Both the position numbers and the translations under genes were made by a program. A DNA stretch of 64,000 nucleotides from Paragordius varius. Its lineage: Eukaryota; Nematomorpha. Below, one piece after another: positions 14,800-30,700 of the stretch; position 1 is the first letter of the stretch; each line of letters begins with the position of its first letter. The stretch is taken from the NCBI GenBank assembly GCA_964247055.1, contig OZ176050.1, positions 1,798,001-1,862,000 of the forward strand. Reading direction: 5' to 3'. The notes under the pieces were generated by a model. That model ran no database searches, was not told where the DNA came from, and saw only the letters and a list, made by a program, of their open reading frames with translations.

Positions 14800-17700
14800 T
14801 TTATCCCCGGTGAACAAATCTATTTTTTATACATTTTCTTAGTAAGACTACATCAAAATATAGAGATAGTTTGACAAACTCTTTAATATCTGATTTTTAC
14901 AGCGATACTTTCAAAATTAATGTATAATTGCATACGACAATATGCAATTTAAACTTTGTCCTTAAAAATCGGATATTGGTCGCCGGTAAAGAAAATAATT
15001 TTTTATACATTATCTTAGTATGACTACATCAAAATATAGAGATAGTTTGGCAAACTCTTTCATATCCGATTTTTACAACGATACTTTAAAAATTAATGTG
15101 TAAAACTAGTCGCATCAATACTCAAGTTAAACTTTGTCCTTAATCGGATATTGGTCCCCGGTGAACAAAACTATTTTATATACATTCTCTTAGTAAGACT
15201 ACATCAAAATATAGAGATAGTTTGACAAACTCTTTCATATGCGATTTTTACAACGATACTTTAAAAAAGAATGTATAAAACAAGTCGCATCAATACTCAA
15301 GTTAAACTTTGTCCATATCGGATTTTGGTGACCGGCAAACAAAATTATTTTTTATACATTCTCTTAGTAAGACTACATCAAAATATAGAGATAGTTTGAC
15401 AAACTCTTTCATATCCGATTTTTACAACGATACTTTAAAAATTAATGTATAAAACTAGTCGCATCAATACTCAAGTTAAACTTTGTCCTTAATCGGATAT
15501 TGGTCCCCGGTGAACAAAACTATTTTTTATACATTTTCTCAGTAAGACTACATCAAAATATAGAGATAGTTTGACAAACTCTTTCATATCCGATTTTTAC
15601 AACGATACTTTAAAAATTAATGTATAAAACTAGTCGCATCAATACTCAAGTTAAACTTTGTCCTTAATCGGATATTGGTCCCCGGTGAACAAAACTATTT
15701 TTTATACATTTTCTCAGTAAGACTACATCAAAATATAGAGATAGTTTGACAAACTCTTTAATATCTGATTTTTACAGCGATACTTTCAAAATTAATGTAT
15801 AATTGCATACGACAATATGCAATTGAAACTTTGTCCTTAAAAATCGGATATTGGTCGCCGGTAAAGAAATTATATTTTTTATACATTTTCTTTAAAGACT
15901 ACATCAAAATATAGAGATAGTTTGACAAACTCTTTAATATCTGATTTTTACAGCGATACTTTCAAAATTAATGTATAATTGCATACGACAATATGCAATT
16001 TAAACTTTGTCCTTAAAAATCGATTTTGGTGACCGCTGAACAAAATTATTTTTTATACATTCTCTTAGTTAGACTACATCAAAATATAGAGATAGTTTGA
16101 CAAACTCTTTAATATCTGATTTTTAAAGCGATACTTTCAAAATTAATGTATAAAACTAGTCGTATCAATACTCAAGTTAAACTTTGTCCTTAAAAATCGG
16201 ATATTGGTCACCGGTAAACAAAACTATCTTTATACATTCTCTTAGTAAGACTACATTAAAATATAGAGATAGTTTGACACACTCTTTCATATCCGATTTT
16301 TACAACGATACTTTAAAAATTAATGTATAAAACTAATCGCATCAATACTCAAGTTAAACTTTGTCCTTAAAAATCGGATATTGGTCACCGGTGATCAAAA
16401 TTATTTTTTATACATTCTCTTAGTAAGACTACATCAAAATATAGAGATAGTTTGACAAACTCTTTCATATCCGATTTTTACAACGATACTTTAAAAATTA
16501 ATGTATAAAACTAATCGCATCAATACTCAAGTTAAACTTTGTCCTTAAAAATCGGATATTGGTCACCGGTGAATAAAACTATTTTTTATACATTTTCTTA
16601 GTAAGACTACATCAAAATATAGAGATTGTTTGACAAACTCTTTAATATTTGATTTTTACAGCGATACTTTCAAAATTAATGTATAATTGCATACGACAAT
16701 ATGCAATTAAAACTTTGTCCTTAAAAATCGGATATTGGTCACCGGTGATCAAAATTATTTTTTATACATTCTCTTAGTAAGACTACATCAAAATATAGAG
16801 ATAGTTTGACAAACTCTTTCATATCCGATTTTTACAACGATACTTTAAAAATTAATGTATAAAACTAGTCGTATCAATACTCAAGTTAAACTTTGTCCTT
16901 AAAAATCGGATATTGGTCACCGGTGAACAAAACTAATTTTATACATTCTCTTAGTAAGACTACATTAAAATATAGAGATAGTTTGACAACCTCTTTCATA
17001 TCCGATTTTTACAACGATACTTTAAAAATTAATGTATAAAACTATCGTATCAATACTCAAGTTAAACTTTGTCCTTAATCGGATATTTATCCCCGGTGAA
17101 CAAAACTATTTTTTATACATTTTCTTAGTAAGACTACATCAAAATATAGAGATAGTTTGACAAACTCTTTAATATCTGATTTTTACAGCGATACTTTCAA
17201 AATTAATGTATAATTGCATACGACAATATGCAATTTAAACTTTGTCCTTAAAAATCGGATATTGGTCGCCGGTAAAGAAAATAATTTTTTATACATTATC
17301 TTAGTATGACTACATCAAAATATAGAGATAGTTTGGCAAACTCTTTCATATCCGATTTTTACAACGATACTTTAAAAATTAATGTGTAAAACTAGTCGCA
17401 TCAATACTCAAGTTAAACTTTGTCCTTAATCGGATATTGGTCTATGGTGAACAAAACTATTTTTTATACATTCTTTTAGTAAGACTTCATCAAAATATAG
17501 AGATAGTTTGACAAACTCTTTCATATGCGATTTTTACAACGATACTTTAAAAAATAATGTATAAAACAAGTCGCATCAATACTCAAGTTAAACTTTGTCC
17601 TTATCGGATTTTGGTGACCGGTAAACAAAATTATTTTTTATACATTCTCTTAGTAAGACTACATCAAAATATAGAGATAGTTTTACAAACTCTTTCATAT

Positions 17701-18380
17701 CCGATTTTTACAACGATACTTTAAAAATTAATGTATAAAACTAGTCGCATCAATACTCAAGTTAAACTTTGTCCTTAATCTGATATTGGTCCCCGGTGAA
17801 CAAAACTATTTTTTATACATTTTCTTAGTAAGACTACATCAAAATATAGAGATAGTTTGACAAATCTTTAATATCTGATTTTTACAGCGATACTTTCAAA
17901 ATTAATGTATAATTGCATACGACAATATGCAATTTAAACTTTGTCCTTAATCGGATATTGGTCTACGGTGAACAAAACTATTTTTTATACATTCTTTTAG
18001 TAAGACTTCATCAAAATATAGAGATAGTTTGACAAACTCTTTCATATGCGATTTTTACAACGATACTTTAAAAAATAATGTATAAAACAAGTCGCATCAA
18101 TACTCAAGTTAAACTTTGTCCTTATCGGATTTTGGTGACCGGTAAACAAAATTATTTTTTATACATTCTCTTAGTAAGACTACATCAAAATATAGAGATA
18201 GTTTTACAAACTCTTTCATATCCGATTTTTACAACGATACTTTAAAAATTAATGTATAAAACTAGTCGCATCAATACTCAAGTTAAACTTTGTCCTTAAT
18301 CTGATATTGGTCCCCGGTGAACAAAACTATTTTTTATACATTTTCTTAGTAAGACTACATCAAAACATAGAGATAGTTTG
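14800..18380. repeat. Satellite domain with short CCCC-type monomers
   Basis: This domain is marked by monomers in which the usual CCTTAAAAATCGGATATTGGTCACCGG is shortened to CTTAATCGGATATTGGTCCCC, and by others with CTTATCGGATTTTGGTGACCGG. The second monomer type reads ATTGCATACGACAATATGCAA here, in place of TTTAGCATACGACAATAAGC. A block from about 17,430 recurs about 516 bp later (three monomers), shown by the paired words GGTCTATGGTGAAC and GGTCTACGGTGAAC. The domain therefore has a different local turnover history from the left part. Confidence 0.75.
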
Positions 18381-18389
18381 ACAAACTCT

Positions 18390-21300
18390 TTCATATCCGA
18401 TTTTTACAATACTTTAAAAATTAATGTATAAAACTAGTCCCATCAATACTCAAGTTAAACTTTGTCCTTAAAAATCGGATATTGGTCACCGGTGAACAAA
18501 GTTATTTTTTATACATTCTCTTAGTAAGACTACATTTCAAATATAGAGATAGTTTGACAAACTCTTTCATATCCGATTTTTACAATACTTTAAAAATTAA
18601 TGTATAAAACTAGTCGCATCAATACTCAAGTTTAACTTTGTCCTTAAAAATCGAATATTGGTCACCGGTGAACAAAACTATTTTTTATACATTATCTTAG
18701 TAAGACTACACTTAAATATAGAGATAGTTTGACAAACTCTTTCATATCCGATTTTTACAACGATACTTTAAAAAATAATGTATAAAACTAGTATCATCAA
18801 TACTCAAGCTAAACTTGGTCCTCAAAAATCGGATATTGGTCGCCGGTATTATTTTTTATACATTCTCTTAGTAAGACTACATCAAAATATAGAGATAGTT
18901 TGACAAAATCTTTCATATCCGATTTTTACAACGATACTTTAAAAATTAATGTATTAACTAGTCGCATCAATACTCAAGTTAAACTTTGTCCTTTTACGGA
19001 TTTCGGTGACCGGTGAACAAAATTATTTTTAATACATTCTCTTAATAAGACAACATCAAAATATAGAGATAGTTTGACAAACTCTTTCATATCCGATTTT
19101 TACAACGATACTTTAAAAATTAATGTATAAAACTAGTCGCATCAATACTCAAGTTAAACTTTGTCCTAAAAAATCGGATATTGGTCACCGGTGAACAAAA
19201 CTAATTTTATACATTCTCTTAGTAAGACTACATTAAAATATAGAGATAGTTTGACAAACTCTTTCATATCCGATTTTTACAACGATACTTTTGAAATTAA
19301 TGTATAAAACTAGTCGCATCAATACTCAAAAACTTTGTACATAATCGGATATTAGTCCCCGGTGAACAAAACTATTTTTTATACATTTTCTTATAGGACT
19401 ACATCAAAATATAGAGATAGTTTGACAAACTTTTTAATATCTGATTTTTAAGCGATACTTTCAAAATTAATGCATAAAACTAATCGCATCAATACTCAAG
19501 TTAAACTTTGTCCTTAAAAATCGGATATTGGTCACCGGTGAACAAAACTATTTTTTATACATTCTCTTAGTAAGACTACATCAAAATATAGAGATAGTTA
19601 GACAAACTTTTTAATATCTGATTTTTACAGCGATACTTTCAAAATTAATGTATAATTTAGCATACGACAATAAGCAACTTAAACTTTGTCTTTAAAAATC
19701 GGATATTGGTCGCCGGTAGTTTTATACATTCTCTTAGTATGACTACATCAAAATATAGAGATAGTTTGACAAACTCTTTCATATCCGATTTTTACAACGA
19801 TACTCTAAAAATTAATGTATAAAACTAGTCGTATCAATACTCAAGTTAAACTTTGTCCTTAAAAATCGGATATTGGTCACCGGTGAACAAATTATTTTTT
19901 ATACATTCTCTTAGTTAGACTACATCAAAATATAGAGATAGTTTGACAAACTCTTTCATATACGATTTTTACAATGATACTCTAAAAATTAATGTATAAA
20001 ACTAATCGCATCAATACTCAAGTTAAACTTTGTCCTTAATCTGATATTGGTCCCCGGTGAACAAAACTATTTTTTATACATTTTCTTAGTAAGACTACAT
20101 CAAAATATAGAGATAGTTTGACAAACTCTTTAATATCTGATTTTTACAGCGATACTTTCAAAATTAATGTATAATTGCATACGACAATATGCAATTTAAA
20201 CTTTGTCCTTAAAAATCGATTTTGGTGACCGCTGAACAAAATTATTTTTTATACATTCTCTTAGTAAGACTACATCAAAATATAGAGATAGTTTGACAAA
20301 CTCTTTCATATCCGATTTTTACTACGATACTTTAAAAATTAATGTATAAAACTAGTCGTATCAATACTCAAGTTAAACTTTGTCCTTAAAAATCGGATAT
20401 TGGTCACCGGTGAACTTAACTAACTTTATACATTCTCTTTGTAAGACTTAATTAAAACATAGAGATAGTTTGACAAACTCTTTCATATCCGATTTTTACA
20501 ATACTTTAAAAATTAATGTATAAAACTAGTCGCATCAATACTCAAGTTAAACTTTGTCCTTAAAAATCGGATATTGGTCACCGGTGAACAAAATTATTTT
20601 TTATACATTCTCTTAGTAAGACTACATTTCAAATATAGAGATAGTTTGACAAACTCTTTCATATCCGATTTTTACAATACTTTAAAAATTAATGTATAAA
20701 ACTAGTCGCATCAATACTCAAGTTAAACTTTGTCCTTAAAAATCGAATATTGGTCACCGGTGAACAAAACTATTTTTTATACATTATCTTAGTAAGACTA
20801 CACTAAAATATAGAGATAGTTTGACAAACTCTTTCATATCCGATTTTTACAACGATACTTTAAAAAATAATGTATAAAACTAGTATCATCAATACTCAAG
20901 TTAAACTTGGTCCTCAAAAATCGGATATTGGTCGCCGGTATTATTTTTTATACATTCTCTTAGTAAGACTACATCAAAATATAGAGATAGTTTGACAAAA
21001 TCTTTCATATCCGATTTTTACAACGATACTTTAAAAATTAATGTATTAAACTAGTCGCATCAATACTCAAGTTAAACTTTGTCCTTATCGGATTTCGGTG
21101 ACCGGTGAACAAAATTATTTTTAATACATTCTCTTAATAAGACTACATCAAAATATAGAGATAGTTTGACAAACTCTTTCATATCCGATTTTTACAACGA
21201 TACTTTAAAAATTAATGTATAAAACTAGTCGCATCAATACTCAAGTTAAACTTTGTCCTAAAAAATCGGATATTGGTCACCGGTGAACAAAACTAATTTT

Positions 21301-21720
21301 ATACATTCTCTTAGTAAGACTACATTAAAATATAGAGATAGTTTGACAAACTCTTTCATATCCGATTTTTACAACGATACTTTTGAAATTAATGTATAAA
21401 ACTAGTCGCATCAATACTCAAAAACTTTGTACTTAATCGGATATTAGTCCCCGGTGAACAAAACTATTTTTTATACATTTTCTTAGTAAGACTACATCAA
21501 AATATAGAGATAGTTTGACAAACTTTTTAATATCTGATTTTTAAGCGATACTTTCAAAATTAATGTATAAAACTAATCGCATCAATACTCAAGTTAAACT
21601 TTGTCCTTAAAAATCGGATATTGGTCACCGGTGAACAAAACTATTTTTTATACATTCTCTTAGTAAGACTACATCAAAATATAGAGATAGTTAGACAAAC
21701 TTTTTAATATCTGATTTTTT
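18390..21720. repeat. Second higher-order block, ~2.1 kb period
   Basis: Monomers carrying the rare variants TTTTTACAATACTTTAAAAATT and AAGACTACATTTCAAATATAG begin at about 18,390 and again at about 20,480. They are followed in both places by the same series: the CTAGTATCATCAATACTC monomer, the GATTTCGGTGACCGG monomer, the TACTTTTGAAATTAATG monomer and the TTTTTAAGCGATAC monomer. The offset is roughly 2.1 kb, or twelve monomers. Confidence 0.75.
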
Positions 21721-24700
21721 CAGCGATACTTTCAAAATTAATGTATAATTTAGCATACGACAATAAGCAACTTAAACTTGGTCGTCAAAAATCGGATATT
21801 GGTCACCGGTGAACAAATTATTTTTTATACATTCTCTTAGTAAGAATACACTAAAATATAGAGATAGTTTGACAAATTCTTTCATATCCGATTTTTACAA
21901 CGATACTTTAAAAAATAAAACTAGTCGCATCAATACTCAAGTTAAACTTGGTCGTCAAAAATCGGATATTGGTCGCCGGTAAAGAAAATTATTTTTTATA
22001 CATTCTCTTAGTAAGACTACATCAAAATATAGAGATAGTTTGACAAAATCTTTCGTATTCGATTTTTACAACGATACTTTAAAAATTAATGTATTAAACT
22101 AGTCGCATCAATACTCAAGTTAAACTTTGTCCTTATCGGATTTTGGTGACCGGTGAACAAAATTATTTTTTATACATTCTCTTAGTAAGACTACATCAAA
22201 ATATAGAGATAGTTTGGCAAACTCTTTCATATCCGATTTTTACAACGATACTTTAAAAAATAATGTATAAAACTAGTCGCATCAATACTCAAGTTAAATT
22301 TGGTCGTCAAAAATCGGATATTGGTCACCGGTGAACAAATTATTTTTTATACATTCTCTTAGTAAGAATACACTAAAATATAGAGATAGTTTGACAAATT
22401 CTTTCATATCCGATTTTTACAACGTTACTTTAAAAATTAATGTATAAAACTAGTCGTATCATCACTCAAGTTAAACTTTGTCCTTATCGGATTTTGGTGA
22501 CCGGTAAACAAAATTATTTTTTATACATTCTCTTAGTAAGACTACATCAAAATATAGAGATAGTTTGACAAACTCTTTCATATCCGATTTTTACAACGAT
22601 ACTTTAAAAATTAATGTATAAAACTAGTCGTATCATTACTCAAGTTAAACTTTGTCCTCAAAAATCGGATATTGGTCACCGGTGATCAAAATTATTTTTT
22701 TTTCATTCTCTTAGTAGGACTACATCAAAATATAGAGATAGTTTGGCAAACTCTTTCATATCCGATTTTTACAACGTTACTTTAAAAATTAATGTATAAA
22801 ACTAGTCGTATCATCACTCAAGTTAAACTTTGTCCTTATCGGATTTTGGTGACCGGTGAACAAAATTATTTTTTATACATTCTCTTAGTAAGACTACATC
22901 AAAATATAGAGATAGTTTGACAAACTCTTTCATACCCCGATTTTTACAACGATACTTTAAAAATTAATGTATAAAACTAGTCGTATCATTACTCAAGTTA
23001 AACTTTGTCCTTAAAAATCGGATATTGGTCACCGGTGAACAAAACTATTTTTTATACATTCTCTTAGTAAGACTACATCAAAATATAGAGATAGTTAGAC
23101 AAACTTTTTAATATCTGATTTTTTCAGCGATACTTTCAAAATTAATGTATAATTTAGCATACGACAATAAGCAACTTAAACTTTGTCTTTAAAAATCGGA
23201 TATTGGTCGCCGGTAGTTTTATACATTCTCTTAGTATGACTACATCAAAATATAGAGATAGTTTGACAAACTCTTTCATATCCGATTTTTACAATGATAC
23301 TCTAAAAATTAATGTATAAAACTAGTCGCATCAATACTCAAGTTAAACTTTGTCCTAAAAAATCGGATATTGGTCACCGGTGAACAAAACTATTTTTTAT
23401 ACATTCTCTTAGTAAGACTACATCAAAATATAGAGATAGTTTGACAAACTCTTTCATATCCGATTTTTACAACGATACTTCAAAAATTAATGTATAATAC
23501 TAATCGCATCAATACTCAAGTTAAACTTTGTCCTTAAAAATCGAATATTGGTCACCGGTGAACAAAATATTTTTTATACATTCTCTTAGTAAGAATACAC
23601 TAAAATATAGAGATAGTTTGACAAATTCTTTCATACCCGATTTTTACAACGATACTTTAAAAAATAATGTATAAAACTAGTCGCATCAATACTCAAGTTA
23701 AACTTGGTCGTCAAAAATCGGATATTGGTCAGTAAGAATACACTAAAATATAGAGATAGTTTGACAAATTCTTTCATATCCGATTTTTACAACGATACTT
23801 TAAAAAATAAAACTAGTCGCATCAATACTCAAGTTAAACTTGGTCGTCAAAAATCGGATATTGGTCGCCGGTAAAGAAAATTATTTTTTATACATTCTCT
23901 TAGTAAGACTACATCAAAATATAGAGATAGTTTGACAAAATCTTTCGTATTCGATTTTTACAACGATACTTTAAAAATTAATGTATTAAACTAGTCGCAT
24001 CAATACTCAAGTTAAACTTTGTCCTTATCGGATTTTGGTGACCGGTGATCAAAATTATTTTTTTTACATTCTCTTAGTAGGACTACATCAAAATATAGAG
24101 ATAGTTTGGCAAACTCTTTCATATCCGATTTTTACAACGTTACTTTAAAAATTAATGTATAAAACTAGTCGTATCATTACTCAAGTTAAACTTTGTCCTT
24201 ATCGGATTTTGGTGACCGGTGAACAAAAATTTTTTATACATTCTCTTAGTAAGATTACATCAAAATATAGAGATAGTTTGACAAACTCTTTCATACCCCG
24301 ATTTTTACAACGATACTTTAAAAATTAATGTATAAAACTAGTCGTATCATTACTCAAGTTAAACTTTGTCCTTAAAAATCGGATATTGGTCACCGGTGAT
24401 CAAAATTATTTTTTTTACATTCTCTTAGTAAGACTACATCAAAATATAGAGATAGTTTGACAAACTCTTTCATATCCGATTTTTACAACGATACTTTAAA
24501 AATTAATGTATAAAACTAATCGCATCAATACTCAAGTTAAACTTTGTCCTTAAAAATCGGATATTGGTCACCGGTGAACAAAACTATTTTTTATACATTC
24601 TCTTAGTAAGACTACATCAAAATATAGATAGTTGGACAAACTTTTTAATATCTGATTTTTTCAGCGATACTTTCAAAATTAATGTATTATTTAGCATACG

Positions 24701-27700
24701 ACAATAAGCAACTTAAACTTTGTCTTTAAAAATCGGATATTGGTCGCCGGTAAAGAAAATAATGTTTTATACATTCTCTTAGTATGACTACATCAAAATA
24801 TAGAGATAGTTTGACAAACTCTTTCATATCCGATTTTTACAACGATACTTTAAAAATTAATGTATAAAACTAGTCGTATCAATTTTCAAGTTAAACTTTG
24901 TCCTTAAAAATCGGATATTGGTCACCGGTGAACAAAACTAATTTTATATATTCTCTTAGTAAGACTACATTAAAATATAGAGATAGTTTGACAAACTCTT
25001 TCATATCCGATTTTTACAACGATACTTTATAAATTAATGTATAAAACTAGTCGCATCAATACTCAAGTTAAACTTGGTCCTCAAAAATCGGATATTGGTC
25101 GCCGGTAAAGAAAATTATTTTTTATACATTCTCTTAGTAAGACTACATCAATATATAGAGATAGTTTGACAAAATCTTTCGTATTCGATTTTTACAACGA
25201 TACTTTAAAATTTATGTATTAAACTAGTCGCATCAATACTCAAGTTAAACTTTGTCCTTATCGGATTTTGGTGACCGGTGAACAAAATTATTTTTTATAC
25301 ATTCTCTTAGTAAGACTACATCAAAATATAGAGATAGTTTGACAAACTCTTTCATATCCGATTTTTACAACGATACTTTAAAAATTAATGTATAAAACTA
25401 GTCGTATCAATACTCAAGTTAAACTTTGTCCTTAAAAATCGGATATTGCTCACCGGTGAACAAAACTAATTTTATACATTCTCTTAGTAAGACTACATTA
25501 AAATATAGAGATAGTTTGACAAACTCTTTCATATCCGATTTTTACAACGATACTTAAAAATTAATGTATAAAACTAGTCGCATCAATACTCAAGTTAAAC
25601 TTTGTCCTTAAAAATCGGATATTGGTCACCGGTGAACAAAATTATTTTTTATACATTCTCTTAGTAAGACTACATCAAAATATAGAGATAGTTTGACAAA
25701 CTCTTTCATATCCGATTTTTACAACGATACTTTAAAAATTAATGTATAAAACTAGTCGTATCAATTTTCAAGTTAAACTTTGTCCTTAAAAATCGGATAT
25801 TGGTCACCGGTGAACAAAACTAATTTTATACATTCTCTTAGTAAGACTACATTAAAATATAGAGATAGTTTGACAAACTCTTTCATATCCGATTTTTACA
25901 ACGATACTTTAAAAATTAATGTATAAAACTAGTCGTATCAATACTCAAGTTAAACTTTGTCCTTAAAAATCGGATTTTGGTCACCGGTGAACAAAATTAA
26001 TTTTTATACATTCTCTTAGTAAGACTACATCAAAATATAGCTATAGTTTGACAAACTCTTTCATATCCGATTTTTACAACGATACTTTAAAAATTAATTT
26101 AAACTAATCGCATCAATACTCAAGTTAAACTTTGTCCTTAAAAATCGGATATTGGTCACCGGTGATCAAAATTATTTTTTATACATTCTCTTAATAAGAC
26201 TACATCAAAATATAGAGATAGTTTTACAATCTCTTTCATATCCGATTTTTACAACGATACTTTAAAAATTAATGTATAAAACTAATCGCATCAACTCAAG
26301 TTAAACTTTCTCCTTAAAAATCGGATTTTGGCCACCGTTGAACAAAATTAATTTTTATACATTCTCTTAGTAAGACTACATCAAAATATAGAGATAGTTT
26401 GACAAACTCTTTAATATCTGATTTCTACAGCGATACTTTAAAAATTTATGTATAATTTAGCATACGACAATAAGCAACTTAAACTTTGTCCTTAAAAATC
26501 GGATATTAGTCCCCGGTGAACAAAACTATTTTTTATACATTTTCTTAGTAAGACTACATCAAAATATAGAGATAGTTTGACAAACTTTTTAATATCTGAT
26601 TTTTAAGCGATACTTTCAAAATTAATGTATAAAACTAATCGCATCAATACTCAAGTTAAACTTTGTCCTTAAAAATCGGATATTGGTCACCGGTGAACAA
26701 AACTATTTTTTATACATTCTCTTAGTAAGACTACATCAAAATATAGAGATAGTTAGACAAACTTTTTAATATCTGATTTTTCCAGCGATACTTTCAAAAT
26801 TAATGTATAATTTAGCATACGACAATAAGCAACTTAAACTTTGTCTTTAAAAATCGGATATTGGTTGCCGGTAGTTTTATACATTCTCTTAGTAAGACTA
26901 CATCAAAATATAGAGATAGTTTGACAAACTCTTTAATATCTGATTTTTACAGCGATACTTTCAAAATTAATGTATAAAACTAGTCGCATCAATACTCAAA
27001 TTAAACTTTGTCCTTAAAATTCGGATATTGGTCACCGGTGAACACAACCATTTTATATACATTCTCTTAGTAAGACTACATCGAAATATAGAGATAGTTT
27101 GACAAACTCTTTCATATCCGATTTTTACAACGATGCTTTAAAAATTAATGTATAAAACTAATCGCATCAATACTCAAGTTAAACTTTGTCCTTAAAAATC
27201 GGATATTTGTCACCGGTGAACAAATTATTTTTTATACATTCTCTTAGTAAGACTACATCAAAATATAGAGATAGTTTGACAAACTCTTTTATATCCGATT
27301 TTTACAACGATACTTTAAAAATTAATGTATAAAACTAGTCGCATCAATACTCAGGTTAAACTTTGTCTTTAAAATTCTGATATTGGTCACCGGTGAACAA
27401 AATTATTTTTTATACATCATCTTAGTAGGACTACATCAAAATATAGAGATAGTTTGACAAACTCTTTCACATCCGATTTTTACAACGATATAAAAATTAA
27501 TGTATAAAACTAGTCGCATAAATACTCAAGTTAAACTTTCTTCTTAAAATTCGATATTGGTCACGAGTGAACAAAAATATTTTTTATACATTCTCTTAGT
27601 AAGACTACATGAAAATATAGAGATAGTTGACAAACTCTTTAATATCTGTTTTTACAGCGATACTTTAAAAATTAATGTTTTAGCATATGACAATAATCAA

Positions 27701-30700
27701 GTTAATCTTTGTCCTTAAAAATCGGATATTGGTCACCGGTGAACAAACTATTTTTTATACATTCTCTTAGTAGGACTACATCAAAATATAGAGATAGTTT
27801 GGCAAACTCTTTCATATCCTATTTTTACAACGATACTTTAAAAATTAATGTATAAAACTAATCGCATCAATACTCAAGTTAAACTTTGTCCTTAAAAATC
27901 GGATATTGGTCACCGGTGAACAAATTTTTTATACATCATCTTAGTAGGACTACATCAAAATATTGAGATAGTTTGACAAACTCTTTCATATCCATTTTTA
28001 CAACGATACTTTAAAAATTAATGTATAAAACTAATCGCATCAATACTCAAGTTAAACTTTGTCCTTAATAATCGGATATTGGTCACCGGTGAACAAATTA
28101 TTTTTTATTTCTCTTAGTAAGACTACATCAAAATATAGAGATAGTTTGACAAACTTTTTAATATCTGATTTATACAGCGATACTTTAAAAATTAATGTAT
28201 AAATTAGCATACGACAATAAGTAACTTAAACTTTGTCCTTAAAAATCGGATATTGGTCGCCGGTAAAGAAAATAATGTTTTATACATTCTCTTAGTATGA
28301 CTACATCAAAATATAGAGATAGTTTGACAAACTCTTTCATATCCGATTTTTACAACGATACTTTAAAAATTAAATAAAACTAGTCGCATCAATACTCAAA
28401 TTAAACTTTGTCCTTAAAATTCGGATATTGGTCACCGGTGAACACAACCATTTTTTATACATTCTCTTAGTAAGACTACATCAAAATATAGAGATAGTTT
28501 GACATACTCTTTCATATCCGATTTTTACAACGATACTCTAAAAATTAATGTATAAAACTAGTCGCATCAATACTCAAGTTAAACTTTGTCCTTAAAAATC
28601 GGAAATTGGTCACCGGTGAACAAAACTATTTTTTATACATTCTCTTAGTAAGACTACATCAAAATATAGAGATAGTTTGACAAACTTTTTAATTTCTGAT
28701 TTTTTCAGCGATACTTTCAAAATTAATGTATAATTTAGCATACGACAATAAGCAACTTAAACTTTGTCCTTAAAAATCGGATATTGGTCGCCGGTAAAGA
28801 AAATAATGTTTTATACATTCTCTTAGTATGACTACATCAAAATATAGAGATAGTTTGACAAACTCTTTCATATCCGATTTTTACAACGATACTTAAAAAT
28901 TTAATGTATAAAACTAGTCGCATCAATACTCAAATTAAACTTTGTCCTTAAAATTCGGATATTGATCACCGGTGAACAAAACTATTTTTTATACATTCTC
29001 TTAGTAAGACTACATCAAAATATAGAGATAGTTTGACAAACTCTTTCATATCCGATTTTTACAACGATACTCTAAAAATTAATGTATAAAACTAGTCGCA
29101 TCAATACTCAAGTTAAACTTTGTCCTTAAAAATCGGATATTGGTCACCGGTGAACAAAACTATTTTTATACATTCTCTTAGTAAGACTACATCAAAATAT
29201 AGAGATAGTTTGACAAACTCTTTAATATCTGATTTTTACAACGATACTTTAAATAATGTATAATTTAGCATACGACAATAAGCAACTTAAACTTTGTCCT
29301 TAAAAATCGGATATTGGTCGCCGGTATGATAAATTAATTTTTATACATTCTCTTAGTAGGACTACATCAAAATATAGAGATAGTTTGGCAAACTCTTTCA
29401 TATCCGATTTTTACAACGATACTTTAAAAATTAATGTATAAAACTAATCGCATCAATACTCAAGTTAAACTTTGTCCTTAAAAATCGGATATTGGTCACC
29501 GGTGAACAAATTATTTTTTATACATTCTCTTAGTAAGACTACATCAAAATATAGAGATAGTTTGACAAACTTTTTAATATCTGATTTATACAGCGATACT
29601 TTAAAAATTAATGTATAAATTAGCATACGACAATAAGCAACTTAAACTTTGTCCTTAAAAATCGGATATTGGTCGCCGGTAAAGAAAATAATGTTTTATA
29701 CATTCTCTTAGTATGACTACATCAAAATATAGAGATAGTTTGACAAACTCTTTCATATCCGATTTTTACAACGATACTTTAAAAATTAATGTATAAAACT
29801 AATCGCATCAATACTCAAGTTAAACTTTGTCCTTAAAAATCGGATATTGGTCACCGGTGAACAAATTATTTTTTATACATTCTCTTAGTAAGACTACATC
29901 AAATATAGGGATAGTTTGGCAAACTCTTTCATATCCGATTTTTACAACGATACTTTAAAAATTAATGTATAAAACTAATCGCATCAATACTCAAGTTAAA
30001 CTTTGTCCTTAAAAATCGGATATTGGTCACCGGTGAACAAATTATTTTTTATACATTCTCTTGGTAAGACTACACAAAATATAGAGATAGTTTGACATAC
30101 TCTTTCATATCCGATTTTTACAACGATACTCTAAAAATTAATGTATAAAACTAGTCGCAACAATACTCAAGTTAAAGTTTATCCTTAAAAATCGGATATT
30201 GGTCACCGGTGAACAAAACTATTTTTTATACATTCTCTTAGTATGACTACATCAAAATATAGAGATAGTTTGACAAACTTTTTAATATCTGATTTTTTCA
30301 GCGATACTTTCAAAATTAATGTATAATTTAGCATACGACAATAAGCAACTTAAACTTTGTCCTTAAAAATCGGATATTGGTCGCCGGTAAAGAAAATAAT
30401 GTTTTATACATTCTCTTAGTATGACTACATCATAATATAGAGATAGTTTGACAAACTCTTTCATATCCGATTTTTACAACGATACTTTAAAAATTAATGT
30501 ATAAAATTAATCGCATCAATACTCAAGTTAAACTTTGTCCTTAAAAATCGGATATTGGTCACCGGTGAACAAATTATTTTTTATACATTCTCTTAGTATG
30601 ACTACATCAAAATATAGAGATAGTTTGACAAACTTTTTAATATCTGATTTTTTCAGCGATACTTTCAAAATTAATGTATAATTTAGCATACGACAATAAG

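Noticed and set aside
14608-14874. 88-codon open frame
   Set aside because: Reads through one and a half satellite monomers; chance opening of the repeat.
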